Assembly: GCA_017546705.1 (NCBI GenBank)
Contig: JAFYSB010000004.1
Location: 1-58,598 of the forward strand
Reading direction: 5' to 3'
DNA length: 58,598 nucleotides
DNA from: Paludibacteraceae bacterium
GTDB lineage: Bacteria; Bacteroidota; Bacteroidia; Bacteroidales; Paludibacteraceae
How positions within the stretch are numbered: the first letter of the stretch is position 1; each line of letters starts with the position of its first letter. Under the pieces are notes generated by a model, which was not told the origin of the DNA, searched no databases, and was given only the letters and a program-made list of their open reading frames with translations. A program made the translations under genes and the position numbers. Positions 8,815-16,906 of the stretch are shown in pieces.

Positions 8815-9981
8815 ATGTTGTTGATATTTATCATAGTATCGATTGTGGCGATTCTCCTGTCGAGGGGAATGAAATTTCTTGAACGCATCACGGAGTTTAG
8901 CAAAGGTGCTGGTCAAAAGGACTTGCTGCTGATGGTGTGGATATTCGTATTGGCGGGTGCTTTTGCGGCTTCTGCCAAGGCGATGGGGGCAGTGGATGCA
9001 ACGGTGAACCTGACCTTGCAACTGCTCCCGACGAACTTCCTATTGGCGGGATTGTTTATCTCGGCGTGCGTGGTGTCGCTGTGTATGGGCACCAGCGTAG
9101 GCACCATCGTAGCATTCATGCCTATTGCCGCCTCGTTAGCTGATAAGACCGAGATGTCGCTACCCCTGATGGCTGCTGCTATTGTGGGTGGTGCATTCTT
9201 TGGTGATAACCTCAGTTTCATATCCGATACCACCATCGTAGCCACGCAGTCGCAGGGGTGCAAACAGAGCGATAAGTTTAGATATAACTTCTTCCTCGTG
9301 TTGCCCGTAGCCATTTTGGTATGTATCATCTACCTGCTGATGGGTAGTGGTGCAGACGAAGTGGCGGCAGGCAACGTGATGTGGTGGAAGATTATTCCGT
9401 ACGCAGCCGTGTTGGTAAGTGCTGCGATGGGTATGAATGTGATGTTGGTATTGCTGATGGGCAATGTGCTGACAGGTATTGTGGGTATAGCCGATGGAAG
9501 TTACACGTTTATGGAATGGACAGCTAGTCTGACCGCAGGAATCATGGGTATGAGCGAATTGATACTGATTTCCATGATGGCAGGCGGTATCTTTGCGCTC
9601 ATCACCAAACAAGGCGTGATGGAACGTTTTATGCGATTGGTATCCATCAAGATACATACTAAGCGCGGTGCAGAGCTGAGTATCTGTCTGTTGGTTGGTG
9701 TAGTGAATGCGCTGACTGCCAATAACACGGTAGCCATACTGAGTGTAGGCGATATAGCCAAACAAATCGCTACGCGTTTTGGCATTGACCCTCGCCGTAG
9801 TGCTTCGCTGTTGGACACCACATCATGCGCAGTACAAGGATTGCTGCCCTATGGCGCACAACTGCTGATGGCAAGTTCGCTGGCGGGTATCTCAGCATTG
9901 AGTATCATTCCATACCTGTATTATCCGATGCTGATAGGACTTATCACACTGCTCAGTATCATCGTATTAGGTAGGAAGTGA
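8815..9981 (+). CDS. Na+/H+ antiporter NhaC family protein, N-terminally short
   Basis: Inner-membrane antiporter-like protein of 388 residues with about ten hydrophobic segments. Family-type stretches are LMVWIFVLAGAFA, MGTSVGTIVAFMPIA, GGAFFGDNLSFISDTTI and NALTANNTVAILS. From memory of Bacteroidetes homologues, which run to about 430 residues, the first transmembrane hairpin seems to be missing. The codons just before the ATG are GTT TAG AGC within the repeat array at 8771-8813, so no upstream extension is possible. The start may be real, or the gene may have lost its 5' end. Function is therefore uncertain. Confidence 0.85.
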   Translation: MLLIFIIVSIVAILLSRGMKFLERITEFSKGAGQKDLLLMVWIFVLAGAFAASAKAMGAVDATVNLTLQLLPTNFLLAGLFISACVVSLCMGTSVGTIVAFMPIAASLADKTEMSLPLMAAAIVGGAFFGDNLSFISDTTIVATQSQGCKQSDKFRYNFFLVLPVAILVCIIYLLMGSGADEVAAGNVMWWKIIPYAAVLVSAAMGMNVMLVLLMGNVLTGIVGIADGSYTFMEWTASLTAGIMGMSELILISMMAGGIFALITKQGVMERFMRLVSIKIHTKRGAELSICLLVGVVNALTANNTVAILSVGDIAKQIATRFGIDPRRSASLLDTTSCAVQGLLPYGAQLLMASSLAGISALSIIPYLYYPMLIGLITLLSIIVLGRK

Positions 9982-9996
9982 AAGAATTGCGATTTT

Positions 9997-10071
9997 AAGT
10001 TCTCTTCGGGCTACGCGACCATTTCGCGACCACTGTAGCACATCTGTGGCTTCGTTGTGTCCTATCTGTGG
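9997..10071 (+). repeat. 75-bp dispersed repeat, copy 1
   Basis: Matches 38316-38390 in the same orientation, with the shared core CGCGACCACTGTAGCACATCT and the end CTATCTGTGG. GCTAC and GTAGC can pair across a CGCGACC loop. Both copies lie at the 3' ends of minus-strand genes. Confidence 0.75.
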
Positions 10072-10097
10072 GCTAAATGTGGTTGCTGTATGTATAA

Positions 10098-11246
10098 TTA
10101 CTCGAATAGATTCAAATAATTGATATGTCCATGTAGTGGGTCGCGATTATCGTTTTCACCTGTATTGATAACCTGTGTAACAACTGTTTCATGTGGAAAT
10201 AGCGTTCGGAAGTATTGCAAATTCTTATAGAAATCTGTATGGATATTAGCAGATAATTTTATCTCGTATGCTGAAAGGTTAATGCCATCTTCCTGAATCA
10301 AATCCACTTCGTGCTGACCTTTATCACGATAGAAATAGATATTACTATCCTGTCCTTGGTTGTATTGCTGTTTCAAAAATTCACATACTACCATATTCTC
10401 AAATATCTGTCCTCGCAATGGGTGGGTTTCTACTTGTTGGGCAGTCTTTATACCTAACAAGAAACACACAAGCCCTACATCGTAGAAGTATATTTTTGGA
10501 GTTTTAATGAGGCGTTTATTGATGTTTCGATAGAATGGTTGCAGCCTAAATGCGATATACGATGCTTCCAACACATTCATCCATTCCTGTATTGTGGGTA
10601 TGGATACTCCGAGTTCGTTTGACATACTCTGTGCATTAAACTCCGTACCAATGCGCGAAGCACACATAATAACAAAGCGGCGGAACTCTGATAGATGGCG
10701 TATCTTCAGCACTTGCTGAATATCGCGCTGAATATATGTAGAAAAATATTGGCGATAGAGGTCTTGTGGTGGAATATTGTGCGCCCATACAGCTGGATAG
10801 AATCCACGCAAAAGCATCTCGTATAAATCTACAGAACGGTCTTCTTTCGTTAGTTCATTGATAGCGAATGGCAGCAATGTAAGCACAGCTGTTCTTCCTG
10901 CCAATGATTGAGTAATCTTTTGCATGAGCAGAAAGTTGTTGCTACCAGTGAGTACGAAGTGTGCATCGCTGTATTCATCTACAATCACTTGCACCACAGA
11001 GAAAATCTCTGGCATATTTTGCACCTCATCTATAATCAGTCCTTTACGATATTTCTGTAGATACTCCTTACGGTCTAATTCTAATTCGGCTCGCGTTGTT
11101 TCATCTTCAAGGTTAATATAATGATACTCTGGAAAAACTTTTTTGCTTAGTGTTGTTTTTCCAGATTGGCGAGGTCCTGTAATAGTCAGTACTCTAAAAA
11201 ATCCTGACAGGCGAATCAGTTCTGCTTCTAATGTTCTGCTGTACAT
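10098..11246 (-). CDS. AAA-family ATPase with DUF4143 domain
   Basis: The 382-residue protein has a Walker A motif GPRQSGKTT (residues 24-32), a Walker B segment LIIDEVQN (about 70-77) and the sensor-like VLTGSNN, followed by a winged-helix region and a DUF4143 nuclease-like part with an ERxxK-like YRDKGQHEVDLIQ...AYEIKLS segment near the end. Proteins of this family are common in Bacteroidales and their cellular role is mostly unknown. It has its own promoter and is convergent with the NhaC-type gene. It lies near the DGR but shows no functional link. Confidence 0.92.
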   Translation of the reverse strand: MYSRTLEAELIRLSGFFRVLTITGPRQSGKTTLSKKVFPEYHYINLEDETTRAELELDRKEYLQKYRKGLIIDEVQNMPEIFSVVQVIVDEYSDAHFVLTGSNNFLLMQKITQSLAGRTAVLTLLPFAINELTKEDRSVDLYEMLLRGFYPAVWAHNIPPQDLYRQYFSTYIQRDIQQVLKIRHLSEFRRFVIMCASRIGTEFNAQSMSNELGVSIPTIQEWMNVLEASYIAFRLQPFYRNINKRLIKTPKIYFYDVGLVCFLLGIKTAQQVETHPLRGQIFENMVVCEFLKQQYNQGQDSNIYFYRDKGQHEVDLIQEDGINLSAYEIKLSANIHTDFYKNLQYFRTLFPHETVVTQVINTGENDNRDPLHGHINYLNLFE

Positions 11247-11282
11247 AATTGGACAAATCTAAAGTAGCACTTAATTTTCGGA

Positions 11283-11314
11283 CAAAGGTACAATAATTAT
11301 CTGATATACACAAG
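11283..11314 (-). promoter_or_regulatory. Promoter of the AAA/DUF4143 ATPase gene
   Basis: On the minus strand TACCTTTG occupies 11290-11283 and CTTG 11314-11311, with a 20-nt spacer. The start codon is 37 nt downstream. The rest of 11315-11545 holds no ORF or structure I can support. Confidence 0.7.
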
Positions 11315-11545
11315 TATATGCTACAAAAAAAGTGTATTTTTTGTGTTTTTTTGTTCAAAAAGCATGAAATTTGGCGGAATAAGTGCTTTAGTCATAGACG
11401 AAATCTGGCTGACGGTGCCCTTCGAAATCACTTCATTACCACTGCGAGGTTCATGGGTGGTAGTTCGGTGAAACTCAGTTTCCCGTTTTCACTTTCCATT
11501 GCCTCAATGTACTATAGGGGTGCTGAAAGTGATGCTACAGCATTC

Positions 11546-12625
11546 TTATTGCTTCACTTGCTCTTCCACCACTTGACAAATTTTGGGTGTTACGTATTTA
11601 TACGCATCGCGTGCTGCTTGCTCGTAGTTGTGAGTGTGTCCTCCCTTTTCGGTAAACATATTTTCATACACACGTTGACCTGTAGCAGTCTTTGTAACAG
11701 ACACATTAGCATCTACATACACAAAATATGTACTCACATTGCCCATAGTCATCGTGTTATACTCACGAGCTTGTGCAGAGATGTCTACTACCCAGTCGGC
11801 TGTACTTGGATCGCTCACAAAATTACATCCTAACTTGCTCAAATGCCCTTGTAGGGTGGATGACAACGTAGGGTAATTGGTACCAAAAATACTGGCATCG
11901 CACTGAATACAGATTGTAAGTGCATTCTTGAGTTGTGCCACCATTGCCATGAGGCGCTGCTGCAATTGGCGCGTTTCGGGAAGCATAAGTGTTTCTTCGG
12001 TGGCATCAGCATCTACTGCCACCAATAGTTTTTGTGCCTCGTCCACTTCAGCGAACAATGGCAATGCTTTTTCCGCTGCGCTGCGTGCTTGTAGTTTCTG
12101 TCCTGTGGCAATGAGTTGATCAATTTGGTCGAGCGACATCTCCACTTTGGTGAGTGCTACCGTGATTTGCTTCTCTAATTGACGGATTAGTGTACTTTTC
12201 TTCACATAGGCAAAGGCCGCGATAGTGCCTGTTTGTAGGTCGCGCCATGCTTCAATCTGCAATCCGGGGATTTTTATATCCACAGAAGTGGTGGTAGAGG
12301 ATGCAAACTCGCGCATAGATTGGCGGAATGTGCCTTCAGAGGAACGAAGTGTTTGGCTGAGCGCATTGTTAGTGGTGTTGTTCTTCACGTGCACACGAAT
12401 AGTGGACAATGCTTCCACACGCGCTGCGTCTTTGAGGCGTTGGGTAGCCACCTCTTGGCGTTCGCCAGTCATGGGAGTACCTTCGGCGTAACCTGTAAAA
12501 TACTCGCTGTCGGGGTACTCCAATTGCCGCATGTCGTAGTCACTCCATGTAGGCGGCATTTGAGCAAAAGCACTAACGGCACTCATCGCCCAACAGACCA
12601 AGGTTGTCAAAATGATTTTCTTCAT
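11546..12625 (-). CDS. Secreted LPP20-like protein
   Basis: 359 residues with a cleavable signal peptide (MKKIILTT...AVSAFAQ, about 1-21) and no lipobox cysteine. The central part has the LPP20/curli-associated pattern: YFTGYAEG near 42-49, then a stretch in which the gene products of ordered repeats (AARVEALSTIRVHV, SLDQIDQLIATGQKLQARSAAEKALPLF) suggest alpha-helical packing. The C-terminus contains DWVVDISAQAREYNTM and YVDANVSVTKTATGQRVYE, like the envelope proteins in the operon at 14-20 kb. It is probably functionally related to that operon but is a separate unit, downstream of a terminator. The exact function is unknown. Confidence 0.85.
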   Translation of the reverse strand: MKKIILTTLVCWAMSAVSAFAQMPPTWSDYDMRQLEYPDSEYFTGYAEGTPMTGERQEVATQRLKDAARVEALSTIRVHVKNNTTNNALSQTLRSSEGTFRQSMREFASSTTTSVDIKIPGLQIEAWRDLQTGTIAAFAYVKKSTLIRQLEKQITVALTKVEMSLDQIDQLIATGQKLQARSAAEKALPLFAEVDEAQKLLVAVDADATEETLMLPETRQLQQRLMAMVAQLKNALTICIQCDASIFGTNYPTLSSTLQGHLSKLGCNFVSDPSTADWVVDISAQAREYNTMTMGNVSTYFVYVDANVSVTKTATGQRVYENMFTEKGGHTHNYEQAARDAYKYVTPKICQVVEEQVKQ

Positions 12626-12679
12626 AGGTTTGATGTTTTTGTTATTCGTTTTGGGTTCTTGGTATTGAATATTTCTAAT

Positions 12680-12710
12680 AAAAAAAAGACGGCATAGATT
12701 ACTCTATGCC
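12680..12710 (-). terminator. Rho-independent terminator after the kinase-like gene
   Basis: Minus-strand hairpin GGCATAGA-GTAA-TCTATGCC followed by GTC and a run of eight T. It lies 33 nt after the stop of the kinase-like gene and separates it from the LPP20-like gene. Confidence 0.85.
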
Positions 12711-12742
12711 AGTCCTATCTAATGGGTAGGTAAGTTTCTGCC

Positions 12743-13561
12743 TTATTCTGCTAAGAATATTATCTCGTTTGTTAGTGTGCGAACACCACCTTGCTTGAGT
12801 TCGGGTGTATTGATGCGAATGTCGCAATCTATTACAAAAATGTTGCCGTCCTTTGAGCGAATAACATTTTCATCGTGCAAATCACTCAGATAAATCTCTG
12901 GTGTTGCGAATGTCCAATTACGAGCATTACGTAGTTCAAAGCCCATTGCCTTCGCATACGCTGCAATTTCCTCATCGGTCATAGAACTACCATGAATAAA
13001 TGGTTGTTCGACTACAATCTGAAATGCACCATCATTGGAATATCCAAATCCAATAACGTTCAAGCGAGTCTCAGGAAAAAATGCATTATGCAAACTGATA
13101 CGGTCTAACGCTAAAACAGGTTGTATATAATAATCCAATCCTATGATTTTTATTAGCGTAGTGCCATGATCATACACATGTGCTTCGCCACCTTCTGCTA
13201 TTTGTTCTCCTAATAGATTAGATAATGTTGTGTCCACATTATCAATCCAGCAGTTTGTAGCAATAGCCCACTGCTTTATCCGTTCCATTTGCGCCTCTGC
13301 GCATTGCTGTTCTCTTTTGAAACTGCCGATTGGCGCAGTGAGGCTATCTGCATCAACTTCTGCTCCCGCGAGCAAGGTTGCAATGACATGCGTTGCACCT
13401 CCCGTTGCGCAGCCATGCTGTTCGAACGGTGAAAATCGTTGATAAACCAACTTGTTGCTGATAAATTGTTCTGCATAGTATTCCAATTTAGCAAGACCTT
13501 CCGCATCAAACTTATTGTTGATGATTTGTTGTATTGAATGCCAAAAATCTTGATTAGACAT
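12743..13561 (-). CDS. Protein-kinase-fold orphan protein
   Basis: 272 residues counted from the ATG at 13561. The upstream in-frame ATG lies in the promoter, so it is rejected. Kinase-like elements appear in order: a glycine-rich loop EGGEAHVYDHG (123-133), a candidate ATP lysine K138 in LIKI, a hinge-like VEQPF (184-188), a catalytic loop LHDENVI with H229-D230 and N232, and a metal-binding-type IDCDI (244-248). The N-terminal 120 residues are unassigned. Similar kinase-like domains occur in phage and plasmid polyvalent proteins. No partner gene is adjacent except the DGR template, 330 nt upstream. The substrate is unknown. Confidence 0.8.
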   Translation of the reverse strand: MSNQDFWHSIQQIINNKFDAEGLAKLEYYAEQFISNKLVYQRFSPFEQHGCATGGATHVIATLLAGAEVDADSLTAPIGSFKREQQCAEAQMERIKQWAIATNCWIDNVDTTLSNLLGEQIAEGGEAHVYDHGTTLIKIIGLDYYIQPVLALDRISLHNAFFPETRLNVIGFGYSNDGAFQIVVEQPFIHGSSMTDEEIAAYAKAMGFELRNARNWTFATPEIYLSDLHDENVIRSKDGNIFVIDCDIRINTPELKQGGVRTLTNEIIFLAE

Positions 13562-13583
13562 AGTAGTATCCTCAATTTCGCTG

Positions 13584-13615
13584 CAAAGATACACAATTAT
13601 TTGGAAAAATGCAAA
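13584..13615 (-). promoter_or_regulatory. Promoter of the kinase-like gene
   Basis: TATCTTTG at 13591-13584 and TTTG at 13615-13612 on the minus strand, with a 20-nt spacer. The start codon is 23 nt downstream, so this gene does not depend on the DGR operon. Confidence 0.75.
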
Positions 13616-13894
13616 TAATTTGTGCGATTTGCATGATTTTTACCAGTTTGCTACAAAAATCGTACCGCAATAGATAGAAATATTCAATATGTCAAAGAAC
13701 GATTATTTATATTATTACTCCGTTGAGTAAAGTTGTATAAAGATTGAGTCTTCGAATCAATATCCATTGACCTACCAACACTCTCTTTCGGCGGTATAAT
13801 ACCGTTCGTTTTATCTAACAATATCATTTTATCTAACAGTTAGATAGGTGAGAAAATCTGTTTATTGCAGACATCCATCTTCGCCATAAGCTTT
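13616..13894. other. Non-coding stretch downstream of the DGR template
   Basis: About 280 nt without a credible ORF. It has a perfect 17-nt palindrome TATCTAACAGTTAGATA at 13830-13846, a related TTATCTAACA copy at 13811-13820, and CGGTATAATACCG near 13793. None is followed by a T-run on the minus strand. It probably holds the 3' part of the template RNA and its processing or termination signals. This is inferred from position only. Confidence 0.4.
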
Positions 13895-14028
13895 GGGAGA
13901 AGAACAACACGGAACCCAAGGTTGTTGTTGCGATTGCCAGGAGAGTTGTTGTTACGGTTGGCAACGCGACAGTTGGAAGCAGTGTTGTTCCAGCTACCGC
14001 CCCGATTCACGCGGTTGGACCCCGACGA
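13895..14028 (-). repeat. DGR template repeat (TR)
   Basis: This 134-bp stretch matches the end of the target gene at 15612-15745 with no gaps. On the minus strand it holds 13 AAY (Asn) codons in the frame equivalent to the target. It differs from the VR at 19 positions, 18 of which are TR adenines. Its last 27 nt (minus strand) contain no adenine, as expected for the segment that stays constant next to the homing site. The RT stop codon lies inside it (14007-14009). Confidence 0.96.
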
Positions 14029-15020
14029 TTTTCAACCTTTTCAAGTATCACATGTCTATATTTCTTAGTGTATGCATATCGTACAAAAGCAAGCACTGGC
14101 AATACATGTGCCTGCACCATTTCCTCGCTCCAACGACCTTTATCCCACATCTTTACCGCATGACCATATTTCTTCTCAAAACGCTTGCGACTACGCTGGG
14201 TTAAACCAATATAATTCGTTTTCAACCGATAGCCCAAAAAGGCGATAGGTATGCTTGTTGGTTGCACAATGGGCGATTTCATCTGCAAGTGCAAACATTC
14301 TGAAGCATAATGAATCACAGCATTTACTTGCTCTTGCAAGCGTTTCCTATCATCGCCAAACAGCAGAATATCGTCCATATAGCGGATATATACTGGTACA
14401 GCCAACACCTCTTTCGCATAATGATCAAGCCCCGACAAATAATAATTGGCAAAATACTGACTCGTTAAATTACCAATCGGCAACCCTCTACCCTCTTCCA
14501 CGGAATATGAATCAATGATTCTTCCCAATAGTTGCAACAAACATTTATCCTTAAATAGTCGTTTCAACAATTGCTTGAGCACAGCGTGGTTGATAGTATC
14601 AAAGTATTTTCTAACATCTAATTTTGCCACAAACATATGCCGTGCCGTGGCTAAATGTGCCAACTCCAATGCTTTATATACGCCTTTGTTTTCTCTATTG
14701 GCATAAGTAGTAGCAATAAAATGCTTATCAAAATAAGGAGCGCATACATTCATGATGGCATGGTGCAATACCCTTTCATTAAAATGAGCAGCACATACCA
14801 CACGCTCTTTGGGGTCAAATATCTTAAACAAGTGATATTCTCCCACCTGCACTTCACCACTCAATACCTTTTCATGCAATAACTTCAGGTTTTGCTGCAA
14901 ATTATTACGATATTCTATAACCTCCCTTTTTCCGCGTTTTCCTTTCTGCGCTTTATAAAAAGCAAGGCGCAGATTGTCCACATCCGCTATTTGCTCTATT
15001 AAAAAGCCAACGCGCTTCAT
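14007..15020 (-). CDS. DGR reverse transcriptase
   Basis: The 337-residue retron/DGR-type reverse transcriptase copies the template RNA into mutagenised cDNA. Catalytic segments are KLDVRKYF (D135), [20 protein letters not shown] (180-199), typical of DGR enzymes, and YMDD (214-217), with a thumb region [13 protein letters not shown] following. It starts as ATGA overlapping the stop of the HRDC gene. Its final codons and stop lie within the TR, so the enzyme tail and the template share DNA. There is no maturase or endonuclease domain, unlike group II intron enzymes. Position and the TR/VR pair make the DGR assignment firm. Confidence 0.97.
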   Translation of the reverse strand: MKRVGFLIEQIADVDNLRLAFYKAQKGKRGKREVIEYRNNLQQNLKLLHEKVLSGEVQVGEYHLFKIFDPKERVVCAAHFNERVLHHAIMNVCAPYFDKHFIATTYANRENKGVYKALELAHLATARHMFVAKLDVRKYFDTINHAVLKQLLKRLFKDKCLLQLLGRIIDSYSVEEGRGLPIGNLTSQYFANYYLSGLDHYAKEVLAVPVYIRYMDDILLFGDDRKRLQEQVNAVIHYASECLHLQMKSPIVQPTSIPIAFLGYRLKTNYIGLTQRSRKRFEKKYGHAVKMWDKGRWSEEMVQAHVLPVLAFVRYAYTKKYRHVILEKVENRRGPTA

Positions 15021-15487
15021 TCCTCTGCTAATCCCATTTGCAAACGATACTGTTCACACAGTACCTGCCCATACTTCTCTGCTTTCTTTTGCCCTATTCC
15101 TTGTATAGATTGCAAATGAGCAACATCTATATTTTCCAATTTTGCTATTTCGGCTAATTCACTATCTGTGAAAACTGCGTATGCAGGAACCGCTTCATTT
15201 TCTGCAATTTGTTTACGGATTGTGCGCAAAGTAGAAAATACAGCAAATGTGGCTACATCCAATACTTCTTTGTAATCAATCTTATTTTGGCGTTGCGCAT
15301 TTTGAGCCATAGTAGATTGCTTAGACAATTGCAGATAAGTAACACAAAATGACCAATATGCATTTTCGCCAACCGAAACAAACTGTTTATCAATGGTCAG
15401 TACTTTTTGCGCACGCAAAAAGCCATTCATCTCATTCAGTTCGGTTTCGTTGTCAAATAGTGGAATGGTAAATAATTTCACTTGCAT
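15017..15487 (-). CDS. HRDC-domain DGR accessory protein
   Basis: The 156-residue protein lies between the variable gene and the reverse transcriptase gene. The N-terminal half (MQVKLFTIPLFDNETELNEM...YWSFCVTYLQ) is the typical lead of HRDC proteins found with DGRs. The C-terminal half (about 80-150) is an HRDC helical domain with DSELAEIAKLENIDVAHLQ and IQGIGQKKAEKYG. In other DGRs this place is taken by Avd. HRDC-type accessories are a known alternative, presumably binding nucleic acid during cDNA synthesis or homing. It overlaps the RT gene by 4 nt. Confidence 0.93.
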   Translation of the reverse strand: MQVKLFTIPLFDNETELNEMNGFLRAQKVLTIDKQFVSVGENAYWSFCVTYLQLSKQSTMAQNAQRQNKIDYKEVLDVATFAVFSTLRTIRKQIAENEAVPAYAVFTDSELAEIAKLENIDVAHLQSIQGIGQKKAEKYGQVLCEQYRLQMGLAEE

Positions 15488-15504
15488 ATCTTTTTCGTTT
15501 TTTT

Positions 15505-15577
15505 ATCAAAGCAATACTTTCTCGGCGTTGTTTGGGCTTCGTCCCTCACCCACTCCGCCTCGCTGTATTGCTTTGAT
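15505..15577. repeat. Long inverted repeat between VR and the accessory gene
   Basis: Perfect 13-bp arms, ATCAAAGCAATAC at 15505-15517 and GTATTGCTTTGAT at 15565-15577, enclose 47 nt with further short complementary pieces. It lies 34 nt past the VR end. DGR targets in other systems need a DNA hairpin just downstream of the homing site; those have short tetraloops, so equivalence is only inferred. No T-run follows, so it is not a terminator. Confidence 0.7.
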
Positions 15578-15607
15578 TAGCTTATGGCAAAAACGGACTG
15601 CAATAAA

Positions 15608-16888
15608 CTAAGGGAGAAGAACAACACGGAACCCAAGGTAGTGGCCGCGATAGCCAGGAGAGCTGCCGCTACGGGAGGCCACGCGACAGCGGGAAGCAGT
15701 GCTGATCCAGCTACCGCCCCGACTCACGCGGCCGGACCCCGACGAAGGACCTACAGGGTTGTTGGTGTCGTAGCTGACATACGAATTGGCATACCAGTCT
15801 TTGCACCATTCCCATACATTACCCGACATATCATAAATGCCCAAAGCATTCGCGCGTTTTGAGCCCACGATATGGGTACTGCTACCGCTGTTGTCGGTGT
15901 ACCATGCCACCGCATCAATCATATTACTACCTGCGTACTTAGCACCTTCGTTCTTATTGCCTCCACGAGCCGCATATTCCCATTGTGCCTCAGTAGGCAG
16001 GGTATAGGTGCGACCTGTCTTGTTGCTCAATAAACGACAGAACTCCATTGCCTCATCCCAACTCACATAATACATTGGGTAGTCTGGACCTACGCCATAA
16101 AGCGACCAACTAGAATTTGCTTTATTTCGTTGTTGAGAGATAGATGTACCTACAACCTTTTCCCATTGGGATTGGGCAACTTCGAGCATACCGATATAGA
16201 AGCCGTCCACCGTGACACGGCGAACATTTTGCTCATCGGATTCGCAATTACCTTGCTCGGAAGTGCAGCCCATGAGGAAATCACCGCCTTCTACCCAAAT
16301 CATCTTCATATTGATACCCCAAGCGGTTTCGGTAAAATCCTGATTAGCAGCGGGAGTAGGTTGCGAAGCATAGCCCGTTTGGGAATAAGTGGTAGTGGTG
16401 GTTGTGCGGGTTGGCATTTTGCCACCAACCAATGTTTGAGAGCATCGAATACATGCCTCTGCCATTTTCATTGGGTCTTTAGGAGCCACAGCAGGAGGGG
16501 TACTACTCATCACGCCGCCTGTTTCTACATCCAGAATCTTGGCTGCGATGATGATGTTTTGGTCATCGTAGATGGCTGCCTCTGCAATCAGCACATACGC
16601 TGCGCCCGTCATCTCGCCCAAACGCTTGATTTGTTCATCACTCACCATACCTGTGCGTTGGAAATTCTGCTCGCCAGTAATGGCAGCCATATCCACACGG
16701 TCGTAGCCCTCGTAACCCGCATTGCTGGAGATAGCATAGGTTAAACTACTTCGCACTTGCAGCAACACCCCATAAGGCACATTGCCCATTTTGTCCACCG
16801 TTTCAAGAATGGCAACTTTTTTGACTTCTGTCTGCGCGATTGCAGACAAGCAGCAAAGTGAAAGAAAAATTGTTAATAGTCGTTTCAT
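15608..16888 (-). CDS. DGR-diversified secreted protein: CsgG-like domain plus FGE/C-type-lectin domain
   Basis: 426 residues. A signal peptide (about 1-19, ending AIAQ) is followed by a CsgG-like domain (about 20-155: VKKVAILETVDKMGNV, the EGYDRVDM...EQNFQRTGMV stretch, AAYVLIAEAAIYDD), a Pro/Thr-rich linker (about 158-183) and a formylglycine-generating-enzyme-like domain (186-426) with GDFLMGCTSEQG, LPTEAQWEYAARGG and GNVWEWCKDWY. The VR covers residues 382-426 and ends the protein in GFRVVLLP. In such folds the VR residues line an exposed binding site. The neighbour upstream shares the N-terminal domain. Probably exported and displayed or attached at the envelope by the CsgG-like part; the ligand is unknown. 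Confidence 0.95.
   Translation of the reverse strand: MKRLLTIFLSLCCLSAIAQTEVKKVAILETVDKMGNVPYGVLLQVRSSLTYAISSNAGYEGYDRVDMAAITGEQNFQRTGMVSDEQIKRLGEMTGAAYVLIAEAAIYDDQNIIIAAKILDVETGGVMSSTPPAVAPKDPMKMAEACIRCSQTLVGGKMPTRTTTTTTYSQTGYASQPTPAANQDFTETAWGINMKMIWVEGGDFLMGCTSEQGNCESDEQNVRRVTVDGFYIGMLEVAQSQWEKVVGTSISQQRNKANSSWSLYGVGPDYPMYYVSWDEAMEFCRLLSNKTGRTYTLPTEAQWEYAARGGNKNEGAKYAGSNMIDAVAWYTDNSGSSTHIVGSKRANALGIYDMSGNVWEWCKDWYANSYVSYDTNNPVGPSSGSGRVSRGGSWISTASRCRVASRSGSSPGYRGHYLGFRVVLLP
15612..15745 (-). repeat. DGR variable repeat (VR)
   Basis: It covers the last 45 codons of the target gene. Compared with the TR, 18 adenine positions and one other base are changed. Every one of the 13 TR Asn codons now encodes another residue: Gly, Ser, Ile, Arg, Tyr or His. 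The single non-adenine change (GTT to GTG) is silent. Codons that lack A in the TR, including RGGSW, SPG and GFRVVLLP, are kept. Confidence 0.96.
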
Positions 16889-16906
16889 ATTTTCGTTTTT
16901 ATTATC

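Noticed and set aside
11318..11833. 171-codon plus-strand ORF
   Set aside because: It overlaps the 3' end of the LPP20-like gene in antisense and starts in promoter-like A/T-rich DNA without family motifs. A 23-codon minus-strand ORF near 11434-11505 is equally unsupported.
13865..14068. Short plus-strand ORF across the TR
   Set aside because: It is the antisense of the template and the RT end; its rich Leu/Arg content follows from the AAC codons on the other strand.
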